Of a stretch of DNA of 64,000 nt, positions 25,347 to 33,551 are shown piece after piece. A model generated the notes under the pieces. That model ran no database searches. It saw nothing but the letters and a program-made list of their open reading frames with translations, and was not told the DNA's origin. The first letter of the stretch is position 1; the number at the start of each line of letters is the position of its first letter. The stretch spans positions 930,001 through 994,000 of the forward strand of contig NZ_QRAO01000001.1 of NCBI RefSeq assembly GCF_003353425.1, written 5' to 3'. The DNA comes from Marinirhabdus gelatinilytica (GTDB lineage Bacteria; Bacteroidota; Bacteroidia; Flavobacteriales; Flavobacteriaceae). The position numbers and the translations under genes are program-made.

Positions 25347-26138
25347 CTACTTCGACAATTTTAAAATTCTTAATGCGCCACGCATTACAAACGTGAAAAC
25401 GATGCCGCCAATCACCAAATCGGGCCATTTACTATTCAGAAAATAAACCAGTATCCCTGCTACTATAACACCACCATTGACAATGATATCATTGGACGTA
25501 AAAATGGCACTTGCCTGCATATGGGCCTCTTTGCTCTTGGTTTTGTTGATAAGCCAGAGCGATATCAAATTACCTACCAATGCGAAAATCGAAACGATAA
25601 TCATCCATTGGAACAAAGGTGTTTCGGTATCGCTAAAAAACCTTCGCAAAACCTCTACAAACCCAAGTGTTGCCAATGCCATCTGAAAGTATCCGCTGAA
25701 TTTTGCGACCTTCTTTTTTCTGGAAATGGCACCGCCTACCGCGAATAGGCTTAGCGCATATACAATGGAATCTGCCAGCATATCCAACGAATCCGCTATA
25801 AGTCCCATTGAGCCAGATATCCAACCAGTGGTCATTTCGATAACGAAAAAGCCAAAGTTGATGCCCAAGACCCACCAAAGGATTCTTTTTTGTTTGGATT
25901 GGTCTTCCAGTACGGGTGGTTCGGCTTCTGTGGTTCCCTCAAAGGAATCCCCAAGTTTTAAGCTCGCTATAGACGTTTGTATCGCCTTGATACCGTCCTC
26001 GTGGTATACCTCCAATTTCCTGTTGGGAATATCAAAATCCAAATGTTTTACTTTGGCATAAGACTCCAACTTCATCCGAATCATCTGCTCTTCCGAAGGG
26101 CAGTCCATTTTACTGATTTTAAAAGTGCTCTTGTTCAT
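25347..26138 (-). CDS. CDF-family cation efflux protein with N-terminal HMA-like domain
   Basis: A 263-residue protein. Residues 1-70 resemble a heavy-metal-associated domain (SKMDCPSEEQ), linked by an acidic stretch to six transmembrane segments. The CDF metal-site motif is visible in IADSLDMLADSIVYALS (D-x3-D type). It exports Zn(II), Co(II) or Cd(II) from the cytoplasm using the proton gradient. The short C-terminal domain is largely absent. It lies just upstream of the CaCA antiporter and downstream of a small 72-residue gene, on one strand. Confidence 0.9.
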   Translation of the reverse strand: MNKSTFKISKMDCPSEEQMIRMKLESYAKVKHLDFDIPNRKLEVYHEDGIKAIQTSIASLKLGDSFEGTTEAEPPVLEDQSKQKRILWWVLGINFGFFVIEMTTGWISGSMGLIADSLDMLADSIVYALSLFAVGGAISRKKKVAKFSGYFQMALATLGFVEVLRRFFSDTETPLFQWMIIVSIFALVGNLISLWLINKTKSKEAHMQASAIFTSNDIIVNGGVIVAGILVYFLNSKWPDLVIGGIVFTFVMRGALRILKLSK

Positions 26139-26164
26139 TTATATACTACTGAATTAATTGTCTT

Positions 26165-26383
26165 TTAGTGCTTCATTTGTTTATGCGACTCTATATACCT
26201 TTCCAAGAGTGATTTTAGGCTATCCAAATATTCCACGAACGAGCTGACGGAAATCTGGGGTGTTTCGCAATCAGGGATGGTAATAGGGTTTTCGTCGAGA
26301 TATTGGTATAGTTCGGGATAGTCCTGTTCAATTCTCAATGTCAATTCGTTAATTTCCTTGGTCAATCGCTGAAGCTTCTTCAT
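26165..26383 (-). CDS. Small coiled-coil protein (72 aa)
   Basis: A 72-residue charged helical protein with an N-terminal coiled coil (about residues 1-25) and a central proline-rich ITIPDCETP segment. It lies between lpdA and the CDF exporter with gaps of 36 and 26 bases, so it is part of the metal operon. The family is not recognised. Confidence 0.6.
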   Translation of the reverse strand: MKKLQRLTKEINELTLRIEQDYPELYQYLDENPITIPDCETPQISVSSFVEYLDSLKSLLERYIESHKQMKH

Positions 26384-26419
26384 CTCTTTTATTTTTTATT
26401 GTGCCGGTTATTGTAAATC

Positions 26420-27823
26420 TTAGATATGCAACGCCCTGTCTTCGGTAGCTGCCAGACAGGCCTCCTTAAAGGTCTCGGAAAATGTGGGGTGACCGTGTGA
26501 CATTCTTGCAATATCCTCGGCTGCTGCCCTAAATTCCATCGCTACCACCGCTTCGGTATAACTGTCTGCTATGCGAGGGCCTATCATATGCACGCCCAAT
26601 ATCTCATCGGTTTCCTTATCTGCGATTACCTTGATAAAACCATCCGTATCCATACTTATCTTCGCCCGTGCGTTTGCCTTATAGGGAAAAGAGCCCGTTT
26701 TTATACTTCTATTGGACTTCTTCAGTTCTTCTTCCGTCAAACCTACTCCGGCCACCTCAGGCTGGGTGTACACGATATTGGGGATGAGCGAGTAATTGAT
26801 ATGGGGCTTTTGGCCAACAATCCGTTCGGCTACGAAAACGCCTTCTTCACTGGCTTTATGGGCAAGCATTGCCCCTCGAATTACATCCCCAATAGCATAC
26901 ACACCCTTGACGTTGGTTTCGAGGTTCTCATCTACCGTTATCTGTCCTTTCTCATTGGTTTCCACTCCTATATTTTCAAGCCCTAAATTGGCGGTGTATG
27001 GCTTTCGGCCAATGGCCATAAGGCAGTAATCGCCATCTAAACCCATTTCTTCTTTACCGGAAAGATTTTCCGCTTTCAATTCTACTTTGTCCTCAGTTGC
27101 CGTTGCGTTTGTCACCTTATGTTCCAAATAAAAATCAATTCCCTGTTTTCTTAGGGAACGGTGCAATTGATGTCCCAGTGCGCCATCCATAGTGGCAATG
27201 AGGCTATCAAAATATTCTACTATAGAAACCTTTGAACCCAGGCGGGCGAATACGGAACCTATCTCAACACCGATAACGCCTCCGCCAACGACCATTAAAT
27301 GCTTGGGGATTTCCCGTAGCGCAAGGGCCTCGGTAGAAGAGATGATACGCTTTTTGTCGATTTTAATATTGGGCAATGAAGTGGGTTTGGACCCTGTGGC
27401 AATGATGATTTTATCGGTTGCTATGGTTTCCGTTTTATCTTCGCCCTTAATTGCGACCGTGTTTTTGTCCTTAATGGTTCCGTGGCCTTCATAAACGGTA
27501 ATCTTGTTTTTTTTCATCAGATAATCAACACCATTGATGATTTCCTGTACCACATCCTGAACCCTTTGGTTCATTTTCAGGATATCGACATTGGCTTCTT
27601 TAACATCAATCCCAAAATTTTCGAATTGATGCTTGAGTTTGTAATAATGCTCAGAGGCTTCCAACCAGGCTTTTGACGGGATACAGCCCACGTTTAGACA
27701 GGTACCGCCCAACGTGCTGTACCTTTCAACAATGGCCACTTTTAGACCCAATTGGGCGCAACGGATGGCACTTACATACCCGCCCGGGCCAGACCCTATA
27801 ATTATTACATCATATTTTTCCAT
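26420..27823 (-). CDS. lpdA: Dihydrolipoyl dehydrogenase-like flavoprotein
   Basis: A 467-residue FAD/NAD disulfide oxidoreductase. The FAD motif is GSGPGGYVSAIRCAQ, the redox-active cysteines are in GGTCLNVGCIPSK, the NAD motif is VVGGGVIGVEIGS, and the C-terminal His-Glu pair is in SHGHPTFSE. The ATG at 27823 (MEKYDVI) starts the fold; the frame is open 20 codons further. E3 subunits act in 2-oxo acid dehydrogenases, but none lies nearby. On a metal cargo it may handle metal-damaged thiols; this is inference. It lacks the N-terminal metal domain and C-terminal Cys pair of MerA. Confidence 0.9.
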   Translation of the reverse strand: MEKYDVIIIGSGPGGYVSAIRCAQLGLKVAIVERYSTLGGTCLNVGCIPSKAWLEASEHYYKLKHQFENFGIDVKEANVDILKMNQRVQDVVQEIINGVDYLMKKNKITVYEGHGTIKDKNTVAIKGEDKTETIATDKIIIATGSKPTSLPNIKIDKKRIISSTEALALREIPKHLMVVGGGVIGVEIGSVFARLGSKVSIVEYFDSLIATMDGALGHQLHRSLRKQGIDFYLEHKVTNATATEDKVELKAENLSGKEEMGLDGDYCLMAIGRKPYTANLGLENIGVETNEKGQITVDENLETNVKGVYAIGDVIRGAMLAHKASEEGVFVAERIVGQKPHINYSLIPNIVYTQPEVAGVGLTEEELKKSNRSIKTGSFPYKANARAKISMDTDGFIKVIADKETDEILGVHMIGPRIADSYTEAVVAMEFRAAAEDIARMSHGHPTFSETFKEACLAATEDRALHI

Positions 27824-27911
27824 ATTCGTAAATTTTTTAATTAAATAAGGTGGGGGAAACCTTAAGCTGACCATTGGGCGCAAGGGTTCAGTTTTAAGGC
27901 ACTCCCACCTA

Positions 27912-28331
27912 TTATTTTTTACTACAATTTTTACATACCCCTTTTAATACCAGGTTCACATCGTTTATTTCATAATCGTCCGGCAAGTTTTGTTTCGATA
28001 TTCTATCCGGCAAGCAAATAGTTTTTCCACAAACGGTGCAATGAAAATGCATATGCAAATCTGAGATGTTTTCATCAGATAGTGCATATTTTGCAACGGC
28101 CGTTCCATCATCAATCTGGTGGACTATGTTTTTTTCCTCAAACAACTTCATCGTTCTATAAAACGTGGTTTTATTTGCTGTTTTGTTACTTTTACTTTTT
28201 TTGAGAAAGACCTTTTGCATTTCGTTCAGACTATCAGCATAAGTCTTCCTTTTGAGGTATTTATATATTTTTAACCTCATTTCAGTTGGGCGTATCCCTT
28301 TGGACAATAATGTTCTTTCCGTTTTTGTCAT
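27912..28331 (-). CDS. Fur-family metal-responsive regulator (first of two)
   Basis: A 139-residue Fur/Zur/PerR-type protein. The N-terminal winged helix starts with LSKGIRPTEMRLKIY; the metal site is seen in DLHMHFHCTVCGKTICLP, and a CKNC pair ends the protein. The ATG at 28331 was chosen because it aligns with the start of the paralogue at 32669; the frame extends to 28364. It lies 45 bases downstream of the P1B-4 ATPase gene, suggesting metal-dependent control of this efflux block. Which metal it senses is not readable. Confidence 0.88.
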   Translation of the reverse strand: MTKTERTLLSKGIRPTEMRLKIYKYLKRKTYADSLNEMQKVFLKKSKSNKTANKTTFYRTMKLFEEKNIVHQIDDGTAVAKYALSDENISDLHMHFHCTVCGKTICLPDRISKQNLPDDYEINDVNLVLKGVCKNCSKK

Positions 28332-28375
28332 TTTATATTCTTTCAAAAAACCGGATTCTTCCAAGTCCGGGTCTT

Positions 28376-30937
28376 CTAATCTTTTTTATAAGCCAAAAGA
28401 CGTAGCGCATTGGCCACGACTACCAAGGTAGACCCCTCGTGGAATGCCACGGCGATCCCTATGTTTGCCCAGCTCAAAATGGTAGCCGGTATCAGTAGTG
28501 CTACAACACCAAGGCTTACCCATAGGTTCTGCTTGATAATGGCCTTTGCCTTTCTGCTCAAGCCAATGGCAAAGGGCAAGGTTTCCAACTTGTCGGCCAT
28601 AAGTGCAACATCGGCGGTTTCTAAGGCCACATCACTACCTGCGGCACCCATCGCAATACCCACGGTACTGTTTGCCATTGCAGGCGCATCGTTTACACCA
28701 TCGCCCACCATTGCCACCTTGGATTCTTTTTCTTTTAGCTCTTTAATAGCATCCACCTTTTCTTCCGGCAATAGGCTGCCCCAGGCATCGGTCAATCCTA
28801 TTTCTTCCGCAACGGCATCGGCTACTTTTTGGTTATCGCCCGTAAGCATAATCATACGTTTAATACCGATTTCCTTTAGTTTTTTGAGGGTTCCCTTGGC
28901 GGCTTCACGAGGGGTATCCATTAGGGCGATGATGCCTATATATTCTTCATTCTTCCGAATGAGCATCGTAGTATTTCCCCCACCTTCAAGACCACGGACT
29001 TTTGTGGTTACCTCTTCGGAAGGTGTACTTTTATCAAGCCCTTCGTACAGGTCGAGGTTGCCGACATAGATTTTGTCATTACCCAATGATGCTTTTATGC
29101 CCTTGCCCAGCACAGCTTCCAAATCGGTCGCATCAGGTATTTCATCACCTTTCAGCCGCTCCTTTCCATCTCTAACTACTGCTTTTGCCAGGGGATGGTC
29201 GCTTAGCTTCTCTACGGCCACGGCTATTTTTAAAAGTTCGTTTTCAGATATATCCCCAAGTGGAACCACTTCGGTAAGCTTGGGTTTTCCTTCGGTCAGA
29301 GTACCCGTCTTGTCAAAGGCAAGGGCGGTAATAACGCCGAGGTCTTCCAAAGGGCGACCTCCTTTAATAAGCACTCCGCCACGGGCGGCCCTTGCCACGC
29401 CACTCAATACGGCACTCGGTGTCGAAATCGCAAGGGCACAGGGACTGGCAGCAACCAATACGGCCATTGCCCTATAAAAACTATCGCTAAAGGGTTCATC
29501 GATGACCAAGAAAGCGAAGAGCAGCAGCACGACCAATACCAGTACGGAAGGCACAAAGTATCTTTCAAATTTATCGGTAAGCAACTGGGTAGGCGATTTT
29601 TGGGTCTGCGCCTCATTCACCAATTTTACCAATCGGGATAGTGTAGAATCCTTCGCTTCTTTGATAACCTTTATTTCAAGGGTGTTGTTGCCATTAATGG
29701 TTCCAGAAAATACGCGGTTTACGTCCTTTATTTCATCAACCTCTGAATAGTCTTTGGCAGTATCCTCCACGGGAACTTTGTCCACCGGTACACTTTCCCC
29801 TGTGATAGGGGCCTGGTTGACACTACTTTTACCATCGACCACAACGCCATCGGCAGATATTTTACTGTTTGGTTTGACCACGATGATATCGCCTATACTT
29901 AACTTTTCGATACCGACCTCTTCGGTCTTGCCATCTTTTTTTAGCAGGGCGGTTTTTGGTGCTAAATCTGCCAGTGCCGCGATGGACTTTCGAGCCTTCT
30001 CCATCGCATAATGTTCAAGGGCGTGCCCCAAACTAAACAGGAACAGTAACAAGGCACCTTCTGCCCATTCGCCCAGAGCAGCGGCACCAATGGCGGCTAC
30101 CAACATCAAGAAGTCGATTTCAAAACCACCTTTGGCTACAGTCTGTATGGCCTCTTTCGCGGTAAAATAACCTCCAAAAAAGTAGGCGCCTATGTAGAGG
30201 GACAAGCTGACCCAATCCGGTATCGAGTCCACGTAGGACAATCCGAAACCTATTCCAAGAAGGGCACCACAAATGATGGCAAAAATAAGTTCGGTGTTCT
30301 TGCCGAAAATACCGCCGTGTGCGTGTGCCTCGCCTTCATCCTCTTTGTGGTCGTGTTCTTCACCGTCTTTGTGAACGTGGTCTTCGCTCTCGTCGATGTG
30401 TTGCTTTTCTTCCTTGTCCTGAATATGTTCGGATTTTTCTTCACCCTTGGAAACTTTCATTTTTTGTAAATACGTTTCTGTTTCAACCGAAGGTTCAATA
30501 ATGGTCAACCCTTGTTTTTCTATTTTCTTTTTAATAGCCCCAAATCCTGTGATACCTTTATTAAATTCCACACGTATCATTCCGGAAGCGGAAGCGGAAA
30601 CTTCGAGAACTCCATCGACCTCCTTGACTGCTTTCTCGATGGTCCGGGCGTGACGGGTGTGGCGTATCCCTTCCACTTCTACCAACTTGTGTCCAAATTT
30701 ATCAGTGATTTGGGCGCCAGTAGTCTCCGCTAAAGACCGTACCCTATCAAGTGAAATGACATCGGGGTCGTAATGGAAACAGAGTTGCGGGACACCGTCT
30801 GCTTTTTCATCGGATACGTGTACATTGTCAATACCTTCACGACCTTTTAGTTTATCGATAAGCCTGTTGACACAGGCATCCTTTTCGTCCGGCACCTGTG
30901 GAAGGATTACGGGAATTTTGATTTTTAGTTTTTTCAT
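28376..30937 (-). CDS. P1B-4-type heavy-metal ATPase (Co/Zn/Fe exporter)
   Basis: An 853-residue P-type ATPase. The transmembrane motif is SPC (VAASPCALAIS), the phosphorylation site is DKTGT, and the sixth segment region carries HEGST (about residue 833), the combination that defines P1B-4 (CoaT/CtpD) pumps for Co(II), Zn(II) or Fe(II). The N-terminus holds two HMA-like folds that lack CxxC and a His/Asp/Glu-rich linker at about residues 187-208. ATG at 30937 (MKKLKIK) avoids overlap with the SpoIIAA-like gene upstream. Fur-family genes lie on both sides. Confidence 0.9.
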   Translation of the reverse strand: MKKLKIKIPVILPQVPDEKDACVNRLIDKLKGREGIDNVHVSDEKADGVPQLCFHYDPDVISLDRVRSLAETTGAQITDKFGHKLVEVEGIRHTRHARTIEKAVKEVDGVLEVSASASGMIRVEFNKGITGFGAIKKKIEKQGLTIIEPSVETETYLQKMKVSKGEEKSEHIQDKEEKQHIDESEDHVHKDGEEHDHKEDEGEAHAHGGIFGKNTELIFAIICGALLGIGFGLSYVDSIPDWVSLSLYIGAYFFGGYFTAKEAIQTVAKGGFEIDFLMLVAAIGAAALGEWAEGALLLFLFSLGHALEHYAMEKARKSIAALADLAPKTALLKKDGKTEEVGIEKLSIGDIIVVKPNSKISADGVVVDGKSSVNQAPITGESVPVDKVPVEDTAKDYSEVDEIKDVNRVFSGTINGNNTLEIKVIKEAKDSTLSRLVKLVNEAQTQKSPTQLLTDKFERYFVPSVLVLVVLLLFAFLVIDEPFSDSFYRAMAVLVAASPCALAISTPSAVLSGVARAARGGVLIKGGRPLEDLGVITALAFDKTGTLTEGKPKLTEVVPLGDISENELLKIAVAVEKLSDHPLAKAVVRDGKERLKGDEIPDATDLEAVLGKGIKASLGNDKIYVGNLDLYEGLDKSTPSEEVTTKVRGLEGGGNTTMLIRKNEEYIGIIALMDTPREAAKGTLKKLKEIGIKRMIMLTGDNQKVADAVAEEIGLTDAWGSLLPEEKVDAIKELKEKESKVAMVGDGVNDAPAMANSTVGIAMGAAGSDVALETADVALMADKLETLPFAIGLSRKAKAIIKQNLWVSLGVVALLIPATILSWANIGIAVAFHEGSTLVVVANALRLLAYKKD

Positions 30938-30941
30938 ATCC

Positions 30942-31301
30942 TTAGTTGTTTTGTATCCAGTTTTTTGCTTGTTCCTTATCCTGAAGGTCAAAATATTTGA
31001 CTTCTGAACCGATAAAGAAATCAGTAGCTTTAGCGGCCCATTCTTGCCATTTTTTTTCGCCTACAAATGCCATTTTTCCATAATCCGATAGATGTGTAGC
31101 ATCCACCTTTAAATCTGCCCAAAAGCCTTGTAGGTCATAGCCGTGAAAATCTTTTAGTTCAAAGTAGAAATCCACTTTATGCCCTTTTTCGATGATGTTG
31201 TGGATGAGCGGATGGATTTTTTCTATGTCCTTCTTTGTGATTTTACCGTTGACTTTAGCGGCGATTAAGTTTTCTTTTTCTATGTTTAATATCTGTATCA
31301 T
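30942..31301 (-). CDS. SpoIIAA/STAS-like protein paired with the P1B-4 ATPase
   Basis: A 119-residue member of the same STAS-fold family as the protein at 21139, with obvious identity: HPLIHNIIEKGHKVDFYFEL, GYDLQGFWADLK and MAFVGEKKWQEWA. It is four bases upstream of the P1B-4 ATPase, the same arrangement as for the P1B-2 pump. The substrate-class of the two pumps differs while the small partner is conserved, which suggests a shared accessory role. Confidence 0.8.
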   Translation of the reverse strand: MIQILNIEKENLIAAKVNGKITKKDIEKIHPLIHNIIEKGHKVDFYFELKDFHGYDLQGFWADLKVDATHLSDYGKMAFVGEKKWQEWAAKATDFFIGSEVKYFDLQDKEQAKNWIQNN

Positions 31302-31325
31302 TTTTTCAATTTTATAGGGCTTATA

Positions 31326-32135
31326 TTAATTTAAGTGTACCTCCAAATACTCCAGAGCCTCAGGCATATCCAACTCGCGGGTTCCGTTCCCGGTTCTGAT
31401 AAAGAAATGCGAACGGTCGCCCAAATTTAAATACACGGGTTTTTGTGATTTGTGAACCCCTACATAACAAATATCCTTTTCTTCAAATTGATAAAAGACC
31501 ACCTTTGCCAAGGGGCAAAAATGGGTGCCCAAATTGACGGACACCAACTGCATTATATACTGTTCAAACCCGTCCTTCCCCGGTTTCTTTAAAGTACCGT
31601 AATCCTGTTCCAGCCCCAGAATACGACCTTCATCATCAACCCCTATAATTAAATGCCCACCTTCGGTATTCATAAACCCTGCGATGGTCTTTGCAACTAC
31701 CGTTTCCAAGGCTTTGTTTACCTTTCCTTGTCGAAGGTCCCACCGCAAGGTACTTTTGAATTCTACCTCGTGGTTTTCACCTTTGTCCAATAATTCCCTT
31801 ATAAAAGTAACCCCGACTTTTTCCCTGTTTAGTCGAAATATCGTTTTTCTTGTATAGAACATCAGGGCGAGACTACTGCCCATAATGCCGAATAGGACAT
31901 TTTTTAGGATTTGGTCTATATCGCTAAATCCTGCGACTTGTCCAAATGCTTTTTTGAACAGATACCACCAATTGCCTGCATCACCACCTTGGTCATATTG
32001 GAACAGGGAAATGCCCAATGGCTGTATGAAGATTATACCAACCCCAAATCCTATCGCAGCGGTAATAAGAAGTCCTCGCCTGTTCAGCGCTCCTATATTT
32101 TGATTATGTATGCCATTGGGTTGGTTCATTACCAA
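31326..32135 (-). CDS. Membrane-anchored AlbA_2/Schlafen-type protein
   Basis: A 269-residue protein. The N-terminal 90 residues contain two hydrophobic segments (about residues 25-45 and 85-105). The C-terminal 170 residues are an AlbA_2 (Schlafen-like) domain with VEFKSTLRWDLRQGKVNKALETVVAKTIAGFMNTEGGHLIIGVDDEGRILG split over about residues 130-185. The domain binds nucleic acid or nucleotides in other proteins. The start may be MNQPNG at 32129. It is placed in the metal operon. Function unknown. Confidence 0.7.
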   Translation of the reverse strand: MVMNQPNGIHNQNIGALNRRGLLITAAIGFGVGIIFIQPLGISLFQYDQGGDAGNWWYLFKKAFGQVAGFSDIDQILKNVLFGIMGSSLALMFYTRKTIFRLNREKVGVTFIRELLDKGENHEVEFKSTLRWDLRQGKVNKALETVVAKTIAGFMNTEGGHLIIGVDDEGRILGLEQDYGTLKKPGKDGFEQYIMQLVSVNLGTHFCPLAKVVFYQFEEKDICYVGVHKSQKPVYLNLGDRSHFFIRTGNGTRELDMPEALEYLEVHLN

Positions 32136-32280
32136 TTTTTATTAGAAAGTTTTTACTACATTTTTCAGATTTTTTATCGGTTTTAGCCTTGTGCTATATA
32201 CTTCGCTAATTTTATATTACACATCCCACACTTTACCTAAAACGTAGTATAGTTTTTCCGTTTAAATCAATTTTGCTGTT

Positions 32281-32640
32281 TTAATTATTTTCTTTCTCTA
32301 TCCATTCTTTGGCCAATTTTTTTTCATCAGGTCCGAAGAATTTTATGTGCGCCCTTGTAAAATGTATCAAAACCTCAGTAAACTGTTCGTGCCATTTTGC
32401 GTTTCCTACCAATGCGACCCGCTTTAGTCGTTCCTCATTGGGAAGTTTTAGTTCAATACCTTTCCAATAGGCACTTGCGGTCCACCCCTCAAAATTTTCC
32501 ATTTCAATATACCAGTACACTTTGTTATGTTCTTGTATGTGGTCTTTTAATTGAGATGTCATATTATCATAATCGGTAGCATCCAGCCTATTCTGAGCTA
32601 TCATATATACCTTACATTCATTTTTATAAATCGTCATCAT
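32281..32640 (-). CDS. Third SpoIIAA/STAS-like protein
   Basis: A 119-residue protein related to the two STAS-like proteins at 21139 and 30942 (WKGIELKLP, VALVGNAKWHEQFTE, AKEWIEKEN), but more diverged. Starts considered are the ATGs at 32640 and 32637; the frame is open to 32697, but that start would overlap the Fur-family gene. It is not next to a P-type pump; its upstream neighbour is the second Fur-family gene. Confidence 0.75.
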   Translation of the reverse strand: MMTIYKNECKVYMIAQNRLDATDYDNMTSQLKDHIQEHNKVYWYIEMENFEGWTASAYWKGIELKLPNEERLKRVALVGNAKWHEQFTEVLIHFTRAHIKFFGPDEKKLAKEWIEKENN

Positions 32641-32668
32641 TGTTCCTGTTTTTTTTAAATCTAAAAAT

Positions 32669-33091
32669 TTAATCCAAGTCGTCACTGCACTTCTCACAGA
32701 TACCCTTTGCCACGAGGTTGATATCTTCTGCTACATAGCCTTCGGGAAGGTTTATTGTCGGAATTTTATGCTCTGTCAGACACACGGTTTCACCGCAACT
32801 ATTGCAATGAAAATGTAAGTGAAGGTCGTTGCCGACCTCACATTCACAATTGTCCTCGCAAAGGGCATATTTAATGATGCCGGTACCATCTTCAATTTGA
32901 TGCACGATTCCTTTTTCCTCAAATGTTTTCATAGTGCGGAATAGCGTACTTCGTTCCGAGCGTTCAAAATCTTTTTCGAGTTCGCCCAGACTAATGGCCA
33001 CGTTCAATTGCGCCAACCGTTTATAGGTCATCAGGCGCATTGCCGTAGGGCGAACCCCCTTGCTTTCCAACTTCTTTACGATTTTTTCCAT
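32669..33091 (-). CDS. Fur-family metal-responsive regulator (second)
   Basis: A 140-residue Fur-family protein, clearly paralogous to that at 27912. It has the N-terminal GVRPTAMRLMTYKRL helix, the FHCNSCGETVCLTEHKIP metal site, and a C-terminal CEKC pair. An extra Cys-rich stretch CEDNCECE near residue 80 is unusual. It lies at the start side of the STAS-like and Schlafen-like genes and 15 bases downstream of the PII-like gene, so one transcript is likely. It may control the RND pump cluster. Confidence 0.88.
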   Translation of the reverse strand: MEKIVKKLESKGVRPTAMRLMTYKRLAQLNVAISLGELEKDFERSERSTLFRTMKTFEEKGIVHQIEDGTGIIKYALCEDNCECEVGNDLHLHFHCNSCGETVCLTEHKIPTINLPEGYVAEDINLVAKGICEKCSDDLD

Positions 33092-33106
33092 TTGCTATAA
33101 GAGGGA

Positions 33107-33445
33107 TTAAAGGTCATACCGCTTCAGGGATTTCCCCGTTTTTATCTGAAATGCATCTTCGATTTCTGACAAATAAATGATGCCATCGCCAGGGTCTGGT
33201 GTCTTGCCATTTTTGAGAATGATGTCTATTGCAGATTGTGCTTCTTCGTTCTGGCAGACGAGTTCCAGTTTTACCACAGGACTGTTCGTCACGTGAAAAT
33301 CGAGTGACGGTTTGGCGCCTTTTGCCTTGAACGCTCCGGTACCTTCTGCCTGTGATAGGGTCATACTTTTAAATCCGTTGTCGGTTAAGGCCTCTATTAC
33401 TCTTCGTATCCTGTTCGGTTTTACAAATGCTTTTATTTCTTTCAT
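33107..33445 (-). CDS. PII-superfamily protein linked to metal efflux
   Basis: A 112-residue protein with the PII fold pattern: KEIKAFVKPNRIRRVIEALTDNGFKSMTL at the N-terminus and PDPGDGIIYLSEIEDAFQIKTGK near the C-terminus. The canonical uridylylation-type T-loop tyrosine motif is not present. From memory, a separate PII branch (PII-NG) is found next to CusA/CzcA-type RND pumps, and this gene fits that: it precedes the RND adaptor gene by 106 bases. Ligand and target are unknown. Confidence 0.78.
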   Translation of the reverse strand: MKEIKAFVKPNRIRRVIEALTDNGFKSMTLSQAEGTGAFKAKGAKPSLDFHVTNSPVVKLELVCQNEEAQSAIDIILKNGKTPDPGDGIIYLSEIEDAFQIKTGKSLKRYDL

Positions 33446-33551
33446 ATCATTTATTTTTAATCGATTTTGAACCGAGCCTGTTCTTTAATTTTTAACTAAA
33501 TAATTAAGACGACAAACAGACTCGGAATCAAAACCTTTGATTGTTATTGAA

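Noticed and set aside
26420-27823. Mercuric reductase
   Set aside because: The flavoprotein has GGTCLNVGCIPSK and the His-Glu pair of dihydrolipoyl dehydrogenase, and lacks the N-terminal metal domain and C-terminal Cys pair of MerA. No merR, merT or merP lies nearby.
28410-29477. Long plus-strand frames inside the P1B-4 ATPase gene
   Set aside because: They are antisense to a gene with clear P-type ATPase motifs and have no family of their own.
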